Positions 9,305-18,065 of a DNA stretch of 51,908 bases are shown here, piece after piece (positions within the stretch are counted from its first letter, which is position 1; each line of letters starts with the position of its first letter). The translations under genes and the position numbers were made by a program. Origin of the DNA: Dysosmobacter segnis (GTDB taxonomy: Bacteria > Bacillota > Clostridia > Oscillospirales > Oscillospiraceae); NCBI RefSeq assembly GCF_014297285.1, contig NZ_JACOQI010000022.1, positions 1 to 51,908 on the forward strand. Reading direction: 5' to 3'. The notes under the pieces are model-generated. The model made no database searches, was not told where the DNA came from, and saw nothing but the letters and a program-made list of their open reading frames with translations.

Positions 9305-10393
9305 TTATTTGGAAAAAGCGGCACGCTGCCGCAGGGCGTCCTCGCTCATGGCGGGATTGATGGTCTCAGCGGACTCCATGGCGATGACGGAGGCGGCCAG
9401 CCCCGCCTTCGCCGTGTCCGTCAGGTCCGTGCCCTGTAAATAGGCCCATGTGATCGCCGCCATGAAGGCGTCGCCGCAGCCGGTGGTGTTCACCATAGCT
9501 CCCGGCAGAGGGGGAAGCTGCACCTGCTGCCCGGACCGGTCGGCGGCAAACACGCCGTCAGAACCCAGAGAGATAAAGACCCGGTGAAGGCCGGTGTCCA
9601 GCAGCGTCTCCGCCGCTTTTTGGAGGCTGGCATCGTCAGTGATCTTCACGCCGGAGAGCAGCTCTGCTTCGATACGGTTGGGCTTCAGAGTGTGAAGCTT
9701 GCCCAGCACCGGCTTCAGCTTCACCGCCTTGGCGGTGGACACCGGGTCGGCAAACAGGGGGGCGGCACAGTGATCCGCCAGCCACTCAATGCTCTCGGCG
9801 GGGATGTTGGTGTCCAGCACCACCGCCTGACTGGCGTTCAGCAGCGTCTGCCGCTGGGCCAGCATCTGCGGGGTCAGGTGCTTGTAGATTTCCATATCGC
9901 TGACGGCCAGGGCCATGTCGCCCTTTTCGTCGGTGATGAAGAGGTAGGTGGAGGTGCGGCCCTCCGGGATCACCGGGGACTGGGAGATGTCGATGCCCAG
10001 CTCCCCGCAGCTTGCGGCGATCTTCTGAGCATTGATATCGTCACCGAATACCGTCAGCAGACGGACGTCCATGCCCAACAGGGCCATATTGTGGGCAATG
10101 TTCCGGCCCACGCCGCCCAGGCTCATCCGCACCACGCCGGGATTGGAGTCCCGCATGACGGGAACCTCACCGGGCCAGCCGCCGATGTCCATATTCACGC
10201 CGCCCACCACGGTGACGTAGGGGGCCGTGTGGATGATGTAGCCCTTGCCGGTGATGTAGCCCTTTTTCATCAGGTTGGAGATGTGCACCGCCACAGAGGA
10301 CCGGGTGATCCCCGCCTTGTCTGCCAACTCCTGCTGGGAGATCAGGGGGTTCTCTTCAATCCAGTTCAAAAGCTGCCGCTCCCGCTGGGTCAT
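9305..10393 (-). CDS. psuK: Pseudouridine kinase with N-terminal winged helix
   Basis: This PfkB-family sugar kinase phosphorylates pseudouridine at the 5' position and feeds PsuG. The 362 residues start with a MarR/Lrp-like winged helix (about residues 1-55, ERQLLNWIEENPLISQQELADK, TRSSVAVHIS). The kinase domain follows, with GGVNMDI, a GGVGRNIAHN substrate loop, and the catalytic anion-hole and base motif NTTGCGDAF near the C-terminus. Such HTH-kinase fusions are known in Bacillota and suggest the enzyme may also regulate its own operon. A GGAGGGG site precedes the start, and a promoter lies at 10443-10470. Confidence 0.92.
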   Translation of the reverse strand: MTQRERQLLNWIEENPLISQQELADKAGITRSSVAVHISNLMKKGYITGKGYIIHTAPYVTVVGGVNMDIGGWPGEVPVMRDSNPGVVRMSLGGVGRNIAHNMALLGMDVRLLTVFGDDINAQKIAASCGELGIDISQSPVIPEGRTSTYLFITDEKGDMALAVSDMEIYKHLTPQMLAQRQTLLNASQAVVLDTNIPAESIEWLADHCAAPLFADPVSTAKAVKLKPVLGKLHTLKPNRIEAELLSGVKITDDASLQKAAETLLDTGLHRVFISLGSDGVFAADRSGQQVQLPPLPGAMVNTTGCGDAFMAAITWAYLQGTDLTDTAKAGLAASVIAMESAETINPAMSEDALRQRAAFSK

Positions 10394-10442
10394 GGTTGCC
10401 CCTCCTTTGTAAGCAAAAATTTAGGCTTCTAATCTAATGCTT

Positions 10443-10470
10443 ATTTTACGCGGCGAAAGCAAAATGTCAA
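10443..10470 (-). promoter_or_regulatory. Promoter of psuK-psuG
   Basis: Read on the minus strand, TTGACA (10470-10465) and TAAAAT (10448-10443) are separated by 16 bp. It lies about 50 bp before psuK. Confidence 0.65.
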
Positions 10471-10577
10471 GCACAAATTTCAGAAAAATAATTATTTCAG
10501 GAAAAATTTGCAAAACCGGGAACAAAATCACCGTTTGTGCCGACAAAGAAGTAGAAATGAAAAAGGAGGCGGTTTTC

Positions 10578-11612
10578 ATGAAGCGACTGTTTGCGGCGAT
10601 CCTGTGCCTGTGCCTGCTGGCGGGGTGCGGGCGGACAGACAGCACCGGCGACACCTGCCGGACAGCGGAGGCCCCCGGAGAAAGTATGGTATCCGATACG
10701 ATGGGAGGCTCCGGCGAAAAAGCGGTGTCTGCGGGGGAGACATTCCGGATCATCCAGGAGCAGCCGGAGAATCTGTTGCTGGCTAAGACAGATGGTAACT
10801 CGGCGGATGTGTATACCCTGTCCCTGCGCGATGCAGAGCTGACACTGGACGGCAACGCCTTTGACCGGAACGAGCCGGGCGCCTACCAGAGCTTTCCTGA
10901 CGGTACCCTGACCGGCGCGCTGGTGGAGGTCGCCTGCGATCTGGTGCTGGAGACCTATCCCGGCCAGCTGGCGGAGGTCACGGCGGTGAATATCCGCTCT
11001 GACGGCTTTGATGACCGCTGCGCCCTGTATCTCCGGGTGCTGAATGACCTGTGGGCCGTGGATGAGGGACTGAACAGCGACATTACCATGCTTTCTGTGG
11101 ACCTGTCCCAAACCGGCCTGTCCGATAGCGAGCAGGCGGCGGTAGCGTGGGTATTCGGCGGGATGCACGATATTTCCGAGACCATGACCATGAGCTACGA
11201 GGAATTGGCGGCGGAGGGGTATCTCTCCGACACGGCCCCGGAGGTCGACGGGATCCCCCACTGGAAGGACGGCTGCTTGTTCACCATTACGGAGCAGAAC
11301 GGGCAGGACAGCATCCATGTGGAACAGGACAGCAAAAATATTACCGGCGCAGACCCGCTGCCCCGTACAGAAGAGGAAAGCGGTGCTGCTTGCCAACTGC
11401 CTCCGGCGGAGGCAGAACAAGGACAGTCTGACTTTTGCCAACCAGTGAAAACGGAGGGCGGCGAACCGGACGCTTTGCAGAACACCGTGACCTTCGATGC
11501 CCAGAAGTGGCGCTCTGCGCTGGGGGCCTACTTCTTCACTGACTGCACCGCCAGCCGGGATGCGCAGGGACATTGGGGAGATTATACCGTAGGCGCCGCG
11601 GCAATCTCCTGA
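10578..11612 (+). CDS. Putative lipoprotein of unknown function
   Basis: The ATG at 10578 follows AAAGGAGGCGG and starts a clear lipoprotein signal (MKRLFAAILCLCLLAGC), so the protein should be anchored outside the membrane by its lipobox Cys17. The mature part of about 328 residues is acidic, with no domain I recognise. Notable segments are QQAAVAWVFGGMHD-like helices, a low-complexity E/Q-rich region (about residues 240-300) and a C-terminal FDAQKWRSALGAYFFTDC motif. It ends in a terminator, so it seems monocistronic. It lies two genes before a two-component system, beside a second lipoprotein. Confidence 0.75.
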   Translation: MKRLFAAILCLCLLAGCGRTDSTGDTCRTAEAPGESMVSDTMGGSGEKAVSAGETFRIIQEQPENLLLAKTDGNSADVYTLSLRDAELTLDGNAFDRNEPGAYQSFPDGTLTGALVEVACDLVLETYPGQLAEVTAVNIRSDGFDDRCALYLRVLNDLWAVDEGLNSDITMLSVDLSQTGLSDSEQAAVAWVFGGMHDISETMTMSYEELAAEGYLSDTAPEVDGIPHWKDGCLFTITEQNGQDSIHVEQDSKNITGADPLPRTEEESGAACQLPPAEAEQGQSDFCQPVKTEGGEPDALQNTVTFDAQKWRSALGAYFFTDCTASRDAQGHWGDYTVGAAAIS

Positions 11613-11635
11613 ATAGCGGATGACAGGTGCATGAA

Positions 11636-11667
11636 CAGCCCCGGAGATGATTCCATCTCCGGGGCTG
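11636..11667 (+). terminator. Terminator after the first lipoprotein gene
   Basis: AGCCCCGGAGATG and CATCTCCGGGGCT form a 13-bp stem over ATTC. The T tract is poor (GTGTTC). Confidence 0.6.
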
Positions 11668-11801
11668 TGTTCACGTACTCGCGGCGCAAATCGTGAACGG
11701 CCTGTAAAATCTCTTGAAATCAGGCAGAGGGACTACCATTTTTGAGGAAGATGTGGTATTGTATCCTTGTATTGATATGTGTATTGAAAGGGGGCGGAAC
11801 C

Positions 11802-13172
11802 GTGAGAAGAAAGCGGCGGATCATGTCAGGACTGCTGGCACTGTGCATCGCGCTGTCGGTGCTGCCTCTTTCTGCCTGTACCGCGCCGAAGCTAACATTG
11901 GACCCGGAGGAACTGTACGCTTTGCCGGAGCTGCCGGAGCGGTATACCGCTCTGAATAAGCAGCTCAGCGCTATCCAGGAAAGCGGCGCGGAATACGCCG
12001 CTCCGGTATCCGGCAGCAATATCCAGCCGGTGCAGATGATGGATCTGGACGGCGACGGCCGGGAGGAGGCACTGGCCTTCTTCCGCCAGAGCGATGGGGA
12101 AAAGCCCCTGAAGATCCATATATTTACGGCGGATGATGACAACAGCTACCGGCAGGCGGCGGTCATTGAGGGTAGCGGTCTGGCGATTTACAGCGTGGAT
12201 TACAGCGATATTGACGGCGACGGCCGTATGGAGATCATCGTGGGCTGGCGGGTCAGCATGGATCTGCAGGCGCTGGCTGTCTACTCCCTGGAGCCGGACG
12301 GCGCACGGGAGCTGATGCGGACCAATTATGTGAAATACGCCGTGGCGGACCTGAATAAAGACGGCAAACGGGAACTGACGGTGCTACGGGCCAATCAGGA
12401 CGGCGAGGGCGTTGCGGACTGCTATGTGTCGAAAAACGGCGCGCTGACGCTGCGGTCCAGCGTGCTGGTGTCCATGACCATGGCGGAGCTGAGCCAGCAG
12501 GGAAAGGTCACCGTGGGTACGCTGCGGTCCAGCGACCCCGCCCTGTTCATCACCGGCGTTGCGGACGGCGCCCGGGCTATTACGGATGTGCTGGCCCTTC
12601 GGGGCGGAGAACTGACAAATCTGGTGCTTTCCGCCATTACCGGCGTTTCCGGAGAGGTGTCCCGGTTCTGTTCCGTGTATCCCATGGACATCAACGGCGA
12701 CGGCGTTACAGAGGTGCCCCGCACGGTGACGCTGCAGGGCGAGGACGCAGACCACGCCGTTTCTCAGCGGGTGGACTGGATCAGCTATGACGCTTCCGGT
12801 ACCGCGTCCCGGGTCCTGTCCACCTATCACGATGTTGCCGACGGCTGGTATCTCCAGCTGCCGGAGGGCTGGCCGGAGCGGGTCTGGGTCGGCCGGTCCA
12901 CATCGCCGGATGAGATCGGCATTACATTCTATACCGACAGCAGCCGGGAGGAATCCTATGTTCCGGTGCTGCGGATCACGGCCCTTAGCGGCTCCGAACG
13001 GGAGCGGCTGGCGGTGCGGACGGGACGGTTCATCCTGGGCCGGAATGACGGCGTCATCTATGTGGGCGAGCTGCTGAAGGGCAATCAGGATTGGAAGTAC
13101 AGCGTTACAGAGGACGAGGTGCGGGCATCCTTCAGCCTGATCGGCACGGAATGGTCCGCAGGGGACAACTGA
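11802..13172 (+). CDS. Lipoprotein with EF-hand-like DxDxDG repeats
   Basis: The GTG at 11802 is chosen because AAAGGGGGCGG precedes it and the protein then starts VRRKRRIM with a lipoprotein signal ending LPLSAC. The mature part holds at least four calcium-loop motifs of the VCBS/FG-GAP type: DLDGDGREE, DIDGDGRME, DLNKDGKRE and DINGDGVTE, spaced as in a beta-propeller. A surface-exposed, calcium-stabilised propeller is likely. The gene lies 19 nt before the response regulator and in the same direction. It is probably the first gene of a three-gene unit and may serve as an extracellular sensor or output of that system. Confidence 0.8.
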   Translation: MRRKRRIMSGLLALCIALSVLPLSACTAPKLTLDPEELYALPELPERYTALNKQLSAIQESGAEYAAPVSGSNIQPVQMMDLDGDGREEALAFFRQSDGEKPLKIHIFTADDDNSYRQAAVIEGSGLAIYSVDYSDIDGDGRMEIIVGWRVSMDLQALAVYSLEPDGARELMRTNYVKYAVADLNKDGKRELTVLRANQDGEGVADCYVSKNGALTLRSSVLVSMTMAELSQQGKVTVGTLRSSDPALFITGVADGARAITDVLALRGGELTNLVLSAITGVSGEVSRFCSVYPMDINGDGVTEVPRTVTLQGEDADHAVSQRVDWISYDASGTASRVLSTYHDVADGWYLQLPEGWPERVWVGRSTSPDEIGITFYTDSSREESYVPVLRITALSGSERERLAVRTGRFILGRNDGVIYVGELLKGNQDWKYSVTEDEVRASFSLIGTEWSAGDN

Positions 13173-13191
13173 TGGATATGGAGGAGCTTTC

Positions 13192-13878
13192 GTGAAGAAA
13201 ATTCTGGTTTTGGAGGATGAAGCCAGCATCCGCAGCTTCATCGTCATCAATCTCCGCCGGGCGGGCTACGATGTGATTGAGGCTGAGACCGGCGAGGAGG
13301 CATTGGAACGGCTCCGGGCCAACCCGGATACCAAGGTGGCTCTTTTGGACATCATGCTGCCGGGGATCGACGGCTTTGAGGTCTGCCGCCGCATCCGGGC
13401 CACCAATACGAAAATCGGCATCATCATGCTGACGGCCCGGTCTCAGGAGATGGACAAGGTGACGGGACTGATGACCGGCGCCGACGATTATGTGACCAAG
13501 CCCTTTTCTCCGGCGGAGCTTACCGCCCGGGTGGACGCGCTGTTCCGCCGGGCTGGCGGGGAGGAAGTGGTCCAGAGCGGTGAGATCAGCCAGCCGCCCT
13601 TTTTGCTGAATACCCGCAACCGGACGCTGGAGAAAAACGGCCAGCGGGTGAAGCTGACGCAGGTGGAGTACGCCATCATGCGGGTGTTTATGGAGAATCC
13701 CGGCAAGGCGCTGTCCCGGGAGGAAATTCTGGATCGGGTCTGGGGCCGGGACTACTTCGGAGAGTTGAAGATCGTGGACGTGAATATCCGCCGCCTCCGC
13801 TTAAAAATCGAGGACAATGTGCAGAATCCCACGTTTATCACAACCGTCTGGGGTTATGGTTACAAATGGGACGCGTGA
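13192..13878 (+). CDS. OmpR/PhoB-type response regulator
   Basis: The product of 228 residues has a receiver domain with acidic pocket E8/D9, phosphoacceptor D53, T81 and K103 in VTKPFSPAEL. A winged-helix DNA-binding domain follows (EILDRVWGRDYFGELKIVDVNIRRLR), ending in TTVWGYGYKWDA. The start is GTG at 13192 behind GGAGG. The cognate kinase follows, but the two genes are separated by about 645 bp of tandem repeats that copy the last 21 codons of this gene; normally such pairs are adjacent or overlap. The signal sensed is unknown. Confidence 0.93.
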   Translation: MKKILVLEDEASIRSFIVINLRRAGYDVIEAETGEEALERLRANPDTKVALLDIMLPGIDGFEVCRRIRATNTKIGIIMLTARSQEMDKVTGLMTGADDYVTKPFSPAELTARVDALFRRAGGEEVVQSGEISQPPFLLNTRNRTLEKNGQRVKLTQVEYAIMRVFMENPGKALSREEILDRVWGRDYFGELKIVDVNIRRLRLKIEDNVQNPTFITTVWGYGYKWDA

Positions 13879-14503
13879 AACGAATAGACTGACGGCACAT
13901 TGTCCGGGGCCCCGCACGGCGGGGCGCGCCGTCAGGCGCGTACAAGCGTTTTGGCGGAGCCAAAACCTTGGCACAAGGCGGAATTCATTTTCGCCGCGCA
14001 AGTAAGATGAAAGGGCTCCCATTTTGCCCCGCAAAATGGGAAAGCAATGTGCAAAATCCAACTTTCATCACAACCGTCTGGGGTTATGGCTATAAATGGG
14101 ACGCGTGAAACGAGTAAGCTGACGGCACATTGTCCGGGGCCCCGCACGGCGGGGCGCGCCGTCAGGCGCGTACAAGGGTTTTGGCGGAGCCAAAACCTTG
14201 GCGCAAGGCGAAATTTATTTCCGCCGCGCAAGTAAGATGAAAGGGCTCCCATTTTGCCCCGCAAAATGGGAAAGCAATGTGCAGAATCCGACTTTCATAA
14301 CAACCGTCTGGGGTTATGGCTATAAATGGGACGCGTGAAACGAGTAAGCTGACGGCACATTGTCCGGGGCCCCGCACGGCGGGGCGCGCCGTCAGGCGGG
14401 TACAAGCGTTTTGGCGGAGCCAAAACCTTGGCACAAGGCGGAATTCATTTCCGCCGCGCAAGTAAGATGAAAGGGCTCCCATTTTGCCCCGCAAAATGGG
14501 AAA
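13816..14503 (+). repeat. Three tandem 230-bp repeats containing the regulator gene's 3' end
   Basis: Copies start at 13816, 14046 and 14276 with an exact period of 230 bp. Each holds the last 21 codons of the response regulator, including TGA, then about 165 bp of GC-rich palindromes. These include GACGGC...GCCGTC around GGGGCCCCGC, a hairpin CAAGCGTTTTGGC/GCCAAAACCTTG and a hairpin CCCATTTTGC/GCAAAATGGG. Only the first copy is in frame with the gene. The tail copies differ in seven codons, all at silent third positions. Confidence 0.95.
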
Positions 14504-14522
14504 AGAAAGGGTGAGATGCTTC

Positions 14523-15965
14523 GTGCCGGAGGGAAGTCAAAAACGAAAAGCCACGCGGGTGCGGAGCCTCCGCCAGCGTTGGATCGTCAACTCTGTGGTG
14601 CCCATCTTCGTGCTGCTGGCGCTGATCGTGGGCGGCGTATCTCTGGGCATTTCCAATTACTATTATAAGGGAATGCTGGACGGTCTGGAACGGCAGGCCC
14701 GGGCGCAGTCCGGCGCCTTTGTGGACTATTTTATGGATCAGGGGTTCGCCAACTACTTGCAGCGGGCCAATCAGGCCATTTCCGACTATGCGGACAAGGA
14801 ACGGGTAGAAATGCAGTTCCTGTCCAGCGTAGGCCGTATTCAGGCGTCCTCCACATCTAACCTGACGGTGGGCACCCGCCCCGGAACGGAGGATATTTCC
14901 AGAGCGGTGGAAACCAACCGTATCAGCTATTTCCGGGGCGCAGACCCCAAGACGGGAGAACAGATCTTAGCGGTGTCTCACCCTCTGACGGTGAACGGCA
15001 AGGTGGTAGGCGTCCTGCGATTCGTCACCTCCCTGCGGCAGGTCAACGTTCAGGTGCGGATGACGGTGCTGGCAGTGGTGCTGGTGGCTTTACTGTGTCT
15101 TCTGTTGGTGTTAAGCTCAAACCTGATTTTCATCAACAATGTGGTGGAGCCGGTGGCGGTGGTATCTGACGCTGCCAAGCGGATCTCTCAGGGAAGCTAC
15201 GGCTTCACGCTGGAAAACAAGTATACCGGCGAGCTGGGCGAGCTGGTGGACAATATCAACGATATGTCCATGAAGATCGGCCAGAACGAGAAAATGAAAA
15301 CGGAATTTATCTCGTCGGTTTCCCACGAGCTGCGGACGCCGCTCACAGCCATCAGCGGCTGGGGCGAAACGCTGCTGGCAGACCGGGAGCGGGATCAGAT
15401 CCAGCTCCACCGGGGCCTGCGGATCATCCTCAACGAGTCCCGGCGGCTCTCGACCATGGTGGAGGAGCTGCTGGAATTTTCCAAGATGGAGGATGGCCGC
15501 TTTACGCTGCAACTGGAAGAAATGGATCTTCAGGCAGAGTTTGAGGACGCCATTTTTACCTACCGGGAGCTGTTCCGACAGGAGGGGATCGAACTGCGCT
15601 ACGAACCGGGAGAGGAGATCCTGCCGTCCATCAGTGGCGACCCGGAGCGACTGAAGCAGGTGTTCTGCAACGTGCTGGATAACGCCGCCAAGCACGGCGG
15701 CGCAGGCCGGCGCATTGATGCCTCCCTGACCCGGGAGGGAACGGTGCAGGTGGTTCGGGTCCGGGATTACGGTCCCGGCGTTCCGGCGGCGGAATTGCCC
15801 TACGTGAAGCAGAAATTCTACAAGGGCTCCTCCAAGGCCCGGGGCAGCGGCATCGGTCTGGCTGTGTGCGACGAGATCGTGCGGCTCCACGGCGGCACCT
15901 TCGACATTGCCAATGCCGAGGGCGGCGGTGCAGTGGTGACCATCTGCATCCCGGAAAAAGAATAA
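14523..15965 (+). CDS. Sensor histidine kinase, WalK/PhoR-like
   Basis: The kinase of about 480 residues has a transmembrane helix (VVPIFVLLALIVGGVSLG), an extracellular domain of about 140 residues, a second helix (TVLAVVLVALLCLLLVL), a HAMP linker, and a HisKA domain with the phospho-acceptor His in SSVSHELRTPL. The HATPase domain shows N-box NVLDNAAKHG, G1 RDYGPGVP and G2 GSGIGLAV. The start is uncertain: ATGs at 14484 and 14496 lie inside the last tandem repeat without a ribosome site, while GTG 14523 has GGTGA 9 nt upstream. The repeats upstream have probably changed its translation coupling to the response regulator. Confidence 0.9.
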   Translation: MPEGSQKRKATRVRSLRQRWIVNSVVPIFVLLALIVGGVSLGISNYYYKGMLDGLERQARAQSGAFVDYFMDQGFANYLQRANQAISDYADKERVEMQFLSSVGRIQASSTSNLTVGTRPGTEDISRAVETNRISYFRGADPKTGEQILAVSHPLTVNGKVVGVLRFVTSLRQVNVQVRMTVLAVVLVALLCLLLVLSSNLIFINNVVEPVAVVSDAAKRISQGSYGFTLENKYTGELGELVDNINDMSMKIGQNEKMKTEFISSVSHELRTPLTAISGWGETLLADRERDQIQLHRGLRIILNESRRLSTMVEELLEFSKMEDGRFTLQLEEMDLQAEFEDAIFTYRELFRQEGIELRYEPGEEILPSISGDPERLKQVFCNVLDNAAKHGGAGRRIDASLTREGTVQVVRVRDYGPGVPAAELPYVKQKFYKGSSKARGSGIGLAVCDEIVRLHGGTFDIANAEGGGAVVTICIPEKE

Positions 15966-15978
15966 ATAGAACAAATGT

Positions 15979-16007
15979 TTGATTTTCAAACAACAGTGTG
16001 ATATACT
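15979..16007 (+). promoter_or_regulatory. Promoter of the yqhQ-prmC-recA region
   Basis: TTGATT (15979-15984) and TATACT (16002-16007) are separated by 17 bp, 30 bp before the next start codon. Confidence 0.7.
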
Positions 16008-16037
16008 GAAACAGCGAAACAGAAAGGAACCTTATCT

Positions 16038-17009
16038 ATGGCGGAACATTCCAGCGGTGCCTTCCGCACCAGTATCGGCGGACAGGCGCTGATCGAAGGC
16101 ATTTTAATGCGCGGGCCTGAAAAGCAGGCCATCGTGGTCCGGGACAAAGACGGTCAATTGGTGGAAAAGGTGGAGGAGCTGAAGCTCATCAAGGACCGTT
16201 ACCCCATTTTGGGCATGCCCCTGATCCGGGGAACCGTAAATTTTCTGGCGGCAATGGTCAGCGGCGTGAAGGCCCTGATGTACTCCGCAGACTTTTACCC
16301 GGAGGAGGAAGAAAGCCAGCCTTCCAAATTTGAACAGTGGTTGGAAAAGCACCTCAGCAGCGAAAAGCTGGAAAAAGCCATCGTGGGCCTTGCCGTGCTG
16401 CTAGGCGTGGGAATGTCCATTTTCCTCTTTCTGGTGCTGCCAACGCTGCTTACCGGCGGGATCCTTCACTTTTTCCCCGGCTTTCCCCTGTGGGGCCGGA
16501 ACGTGGTGGAGGGCCTTTTGAAAATCGCGATCTTTCTGGCGTATCTGATCCTCTGCTCCAAGCAGAAGGACATTTACAGGGTGTTCCAGTATCACGGGGC
16601 GGAGCATAAAACCATTTTCTGCTACGAGGCGGGCCTGCCGCTGACGGTAGAGAACGTCCGCATCCAGCCCCGGCACCATCCCCGCTGCGGAACGAGCTTT
16701 CTATTTGTGGTGATCTTCGTGTCCATTCTGGTTTCCAGCGTGGTGTTCGGCATCTGGCCCATCACCAACGCGGGATTGCGGACGCTGGTGCATCTGCTCC
16801 TGCTGCCGTTGGTAGTGGGCATCACCTATGAGTTCAACCGCTGGGTAGGCCGCCATGTGCAGGACAGCAAGCTGGCCCAATTCCTGACGGCCCCTGGCCT
16901 GTGGATGCAGAATTTCACCACCAACGAGCCGGATGACAGCATGATTGAGTGTGCCATCCGTTCGCTGGAGTTGGTCCTGCCCGACGAAAAGGGCAAGGAC
17001 GCATGGTGA
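16038..17009 (+). CDS. yqhQ: DUF1385 membrane protein YqhQ
   Basis: The protein of 323 residues starts with GGQALIEGILMRGP, the DUF1385 signature. It has four or five membrane helices, including IVGLAVLLGVGMSIFLFLVL, and the conserved YHGAEHKTIFCYEAG followed by HPRCGTSFLF. YqhQ homologues are widespread in Bacillota, often next to prmC and prfA as here, and their biochemical role is unresolved. AGAAAGGAACC precedes the start. Confidence 0.9.
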   Translation: MAEHSSGAFRTSIGGQALIEGILMRGPEKQAIVVRDKDGQLVEKVEELKLIKDRYPILGMPLIRGTVNFLAAMVSGVKALMYSADFYPEEEESQPSKFEQWLEKHLSSEKLEKAIVGLAVLLGVGMSIFLFLVLPTLLTGGILHFFPGFPLWGRNVVEGLLKIAIFLAYLILCSKQKDIYRVFQYHGAEHKTIFCYEAGLPLTVENVRIQPRHHPRCGTSFLFVVIFVSILVSSVVFGIWPITNAGLRTLVHLLLLPLVVGITYEFNRWVGRHVQDSKLAQFLTAPGLWMQNFTTNEPDDSMIECAIRSLELVLPDEKGKDAW

Positions 17010-17075
17010 CAATTATAGAAATACTTCTTCCGCAACCAGCGAAACGTTTGCGGAAGAAAAAGGAGGAGCAAGGGA

Positions 17076-18008
17076 GTGAACGCAGTTTTTGCCACAGGCA
17101 GAAACGAAGTTCAGCGGACTTTGCGACGACGCATGGCGATCACATATAATGACTTATTTTTGGATATTCGCCGGGAACTGAAGCAGGGCGGCGTCATCGA
17201 CACCACCTTGGAGGCCCGGGAGCTGACCTGCTTCGGGGTCAACAAGACCCGGGAGGAGCTGACCAGGGACGGGCGGCTGTACGCCCCGCCGGAGCTGGAA
17301 CGCCGGGTGCGGGAGCTGACAGCCCGCCATCTGGCGGGAGAGCCGGTGGCGTATCTCATCGGTGAGTGGGAATTTTACGGCCTGCCTCTGGACATTTCCA
17401 AGGAGGTGCTGATTCCCCGGCCGGATACGGAGGTGCTGGTGGATCAGGCGCTGCCCTATGTGCAGTCCTTGGGCAATTGCCGGGTGCTGGACCTGTGCGC
17501 CGGCAGCGGCTGTATCGGTCTGGCGCTGGCATCGCAGGCCCCTCAGGCCCATGTGGTACTGGGCGAGTTTTCCGACGGGGCCCTGCGGATCTGCCGCCAG
17601 AACACCCGCCGGAACGCCCTGACGGGCCGGGTGATCCCCATGACGGTGAATGCCTTGGAGCGGCCGGACCGGGCTTTGGGAGAGTTTCACTGCATCGTCA
17701 GCAATCCCCCCTACATCCCTCATGGGGATATTCCGGGATTAGACCACTCCGTGAAGGACTACGAGCCCCATCTGGCGCTGGACGGCGGCGAGGACGGTCT
17801 GGACTTCTATCGGGCCATCAGTGAGAAGTGGAAGGCAGCACTGGCCCCCGGCGGGCGGCTGTATTTTGAAGTAGGTATCGGTCAGGCGGATGCGGTGCTC
17901 CGGATCATGCGCGCCCAGGGCTTTGGAGACATTCAGGTGGTGAAGGACCACAACGACATCCCCCGCGTGGTGTTCGGCACCCTCTGCGGAGAGGTTTACA
18001 GCGAGTAA
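17076..18008 (+). CDS. prmC: Release factor glutamine methyltransferase PrmC
   Basis: PrmC methylates the GGQ glutamine of release factors RF1 and RF2 using S-adenosylmethionine. An N-terminal helical domain is followed by the methyltransferase fold: LIPRPDTEVLV, motif I VLDLCAGSGCIGLALA and the catalytic NPPY tetrad in IVSNPPYIP. The GTG at 17076 has AAAAAGGAGGAGC upstream and is preferred over ATG 17133, which lacks a ribosome site. A small hairpin (CTTCCGCAA/TTTGCGGAAG, 17029-17055) lies in the gap after yqhQ. Confidence 0.95.
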   Translation: MNAVFATGRNEVQRTLRRRMAITYNDLFLDIRRELKQGGVIDTTLEARELTCFGVNKTREELTRDGRLYAPPELERRVRELTARHLAGEPVAYLIGEWEFYGLPLDISKEVLIPRPDTEVLVDQALPYVQSLGNCRVLDLCAGSGCIGLALASQAPQAHVVLGEFSDGALRICRQNTRRNALTGRVIPMTVNALERPDRALGEFHCIVSNPPYIPHGDIPGLDHSVKDYEPHLALDGGEDGLDFYRAISEKWKAALAPGGRLYFEVGIGQADAVLRIMRAQGFGDIQVVKDHNDIPRVVFGTLCGEVYSE

Positions 18009-18065
18009 GAACGCCCGGCAGACCGGGCAAGCAAGATAGAAAATCAGATTTGGGAGGAAGAACGT

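Noticed and set aside
13816..14503. Tandem 230-bp repeats as a CRISPR array
   Set aside because: The repeats are contiguous without spacers and contain a gene end; no cas genes are present in the window.
17133..18008. Alternative prmC start at ATG 17133
   Set aside because: There is no ribosome site before it, whereas GTG 17076 has a strong one.
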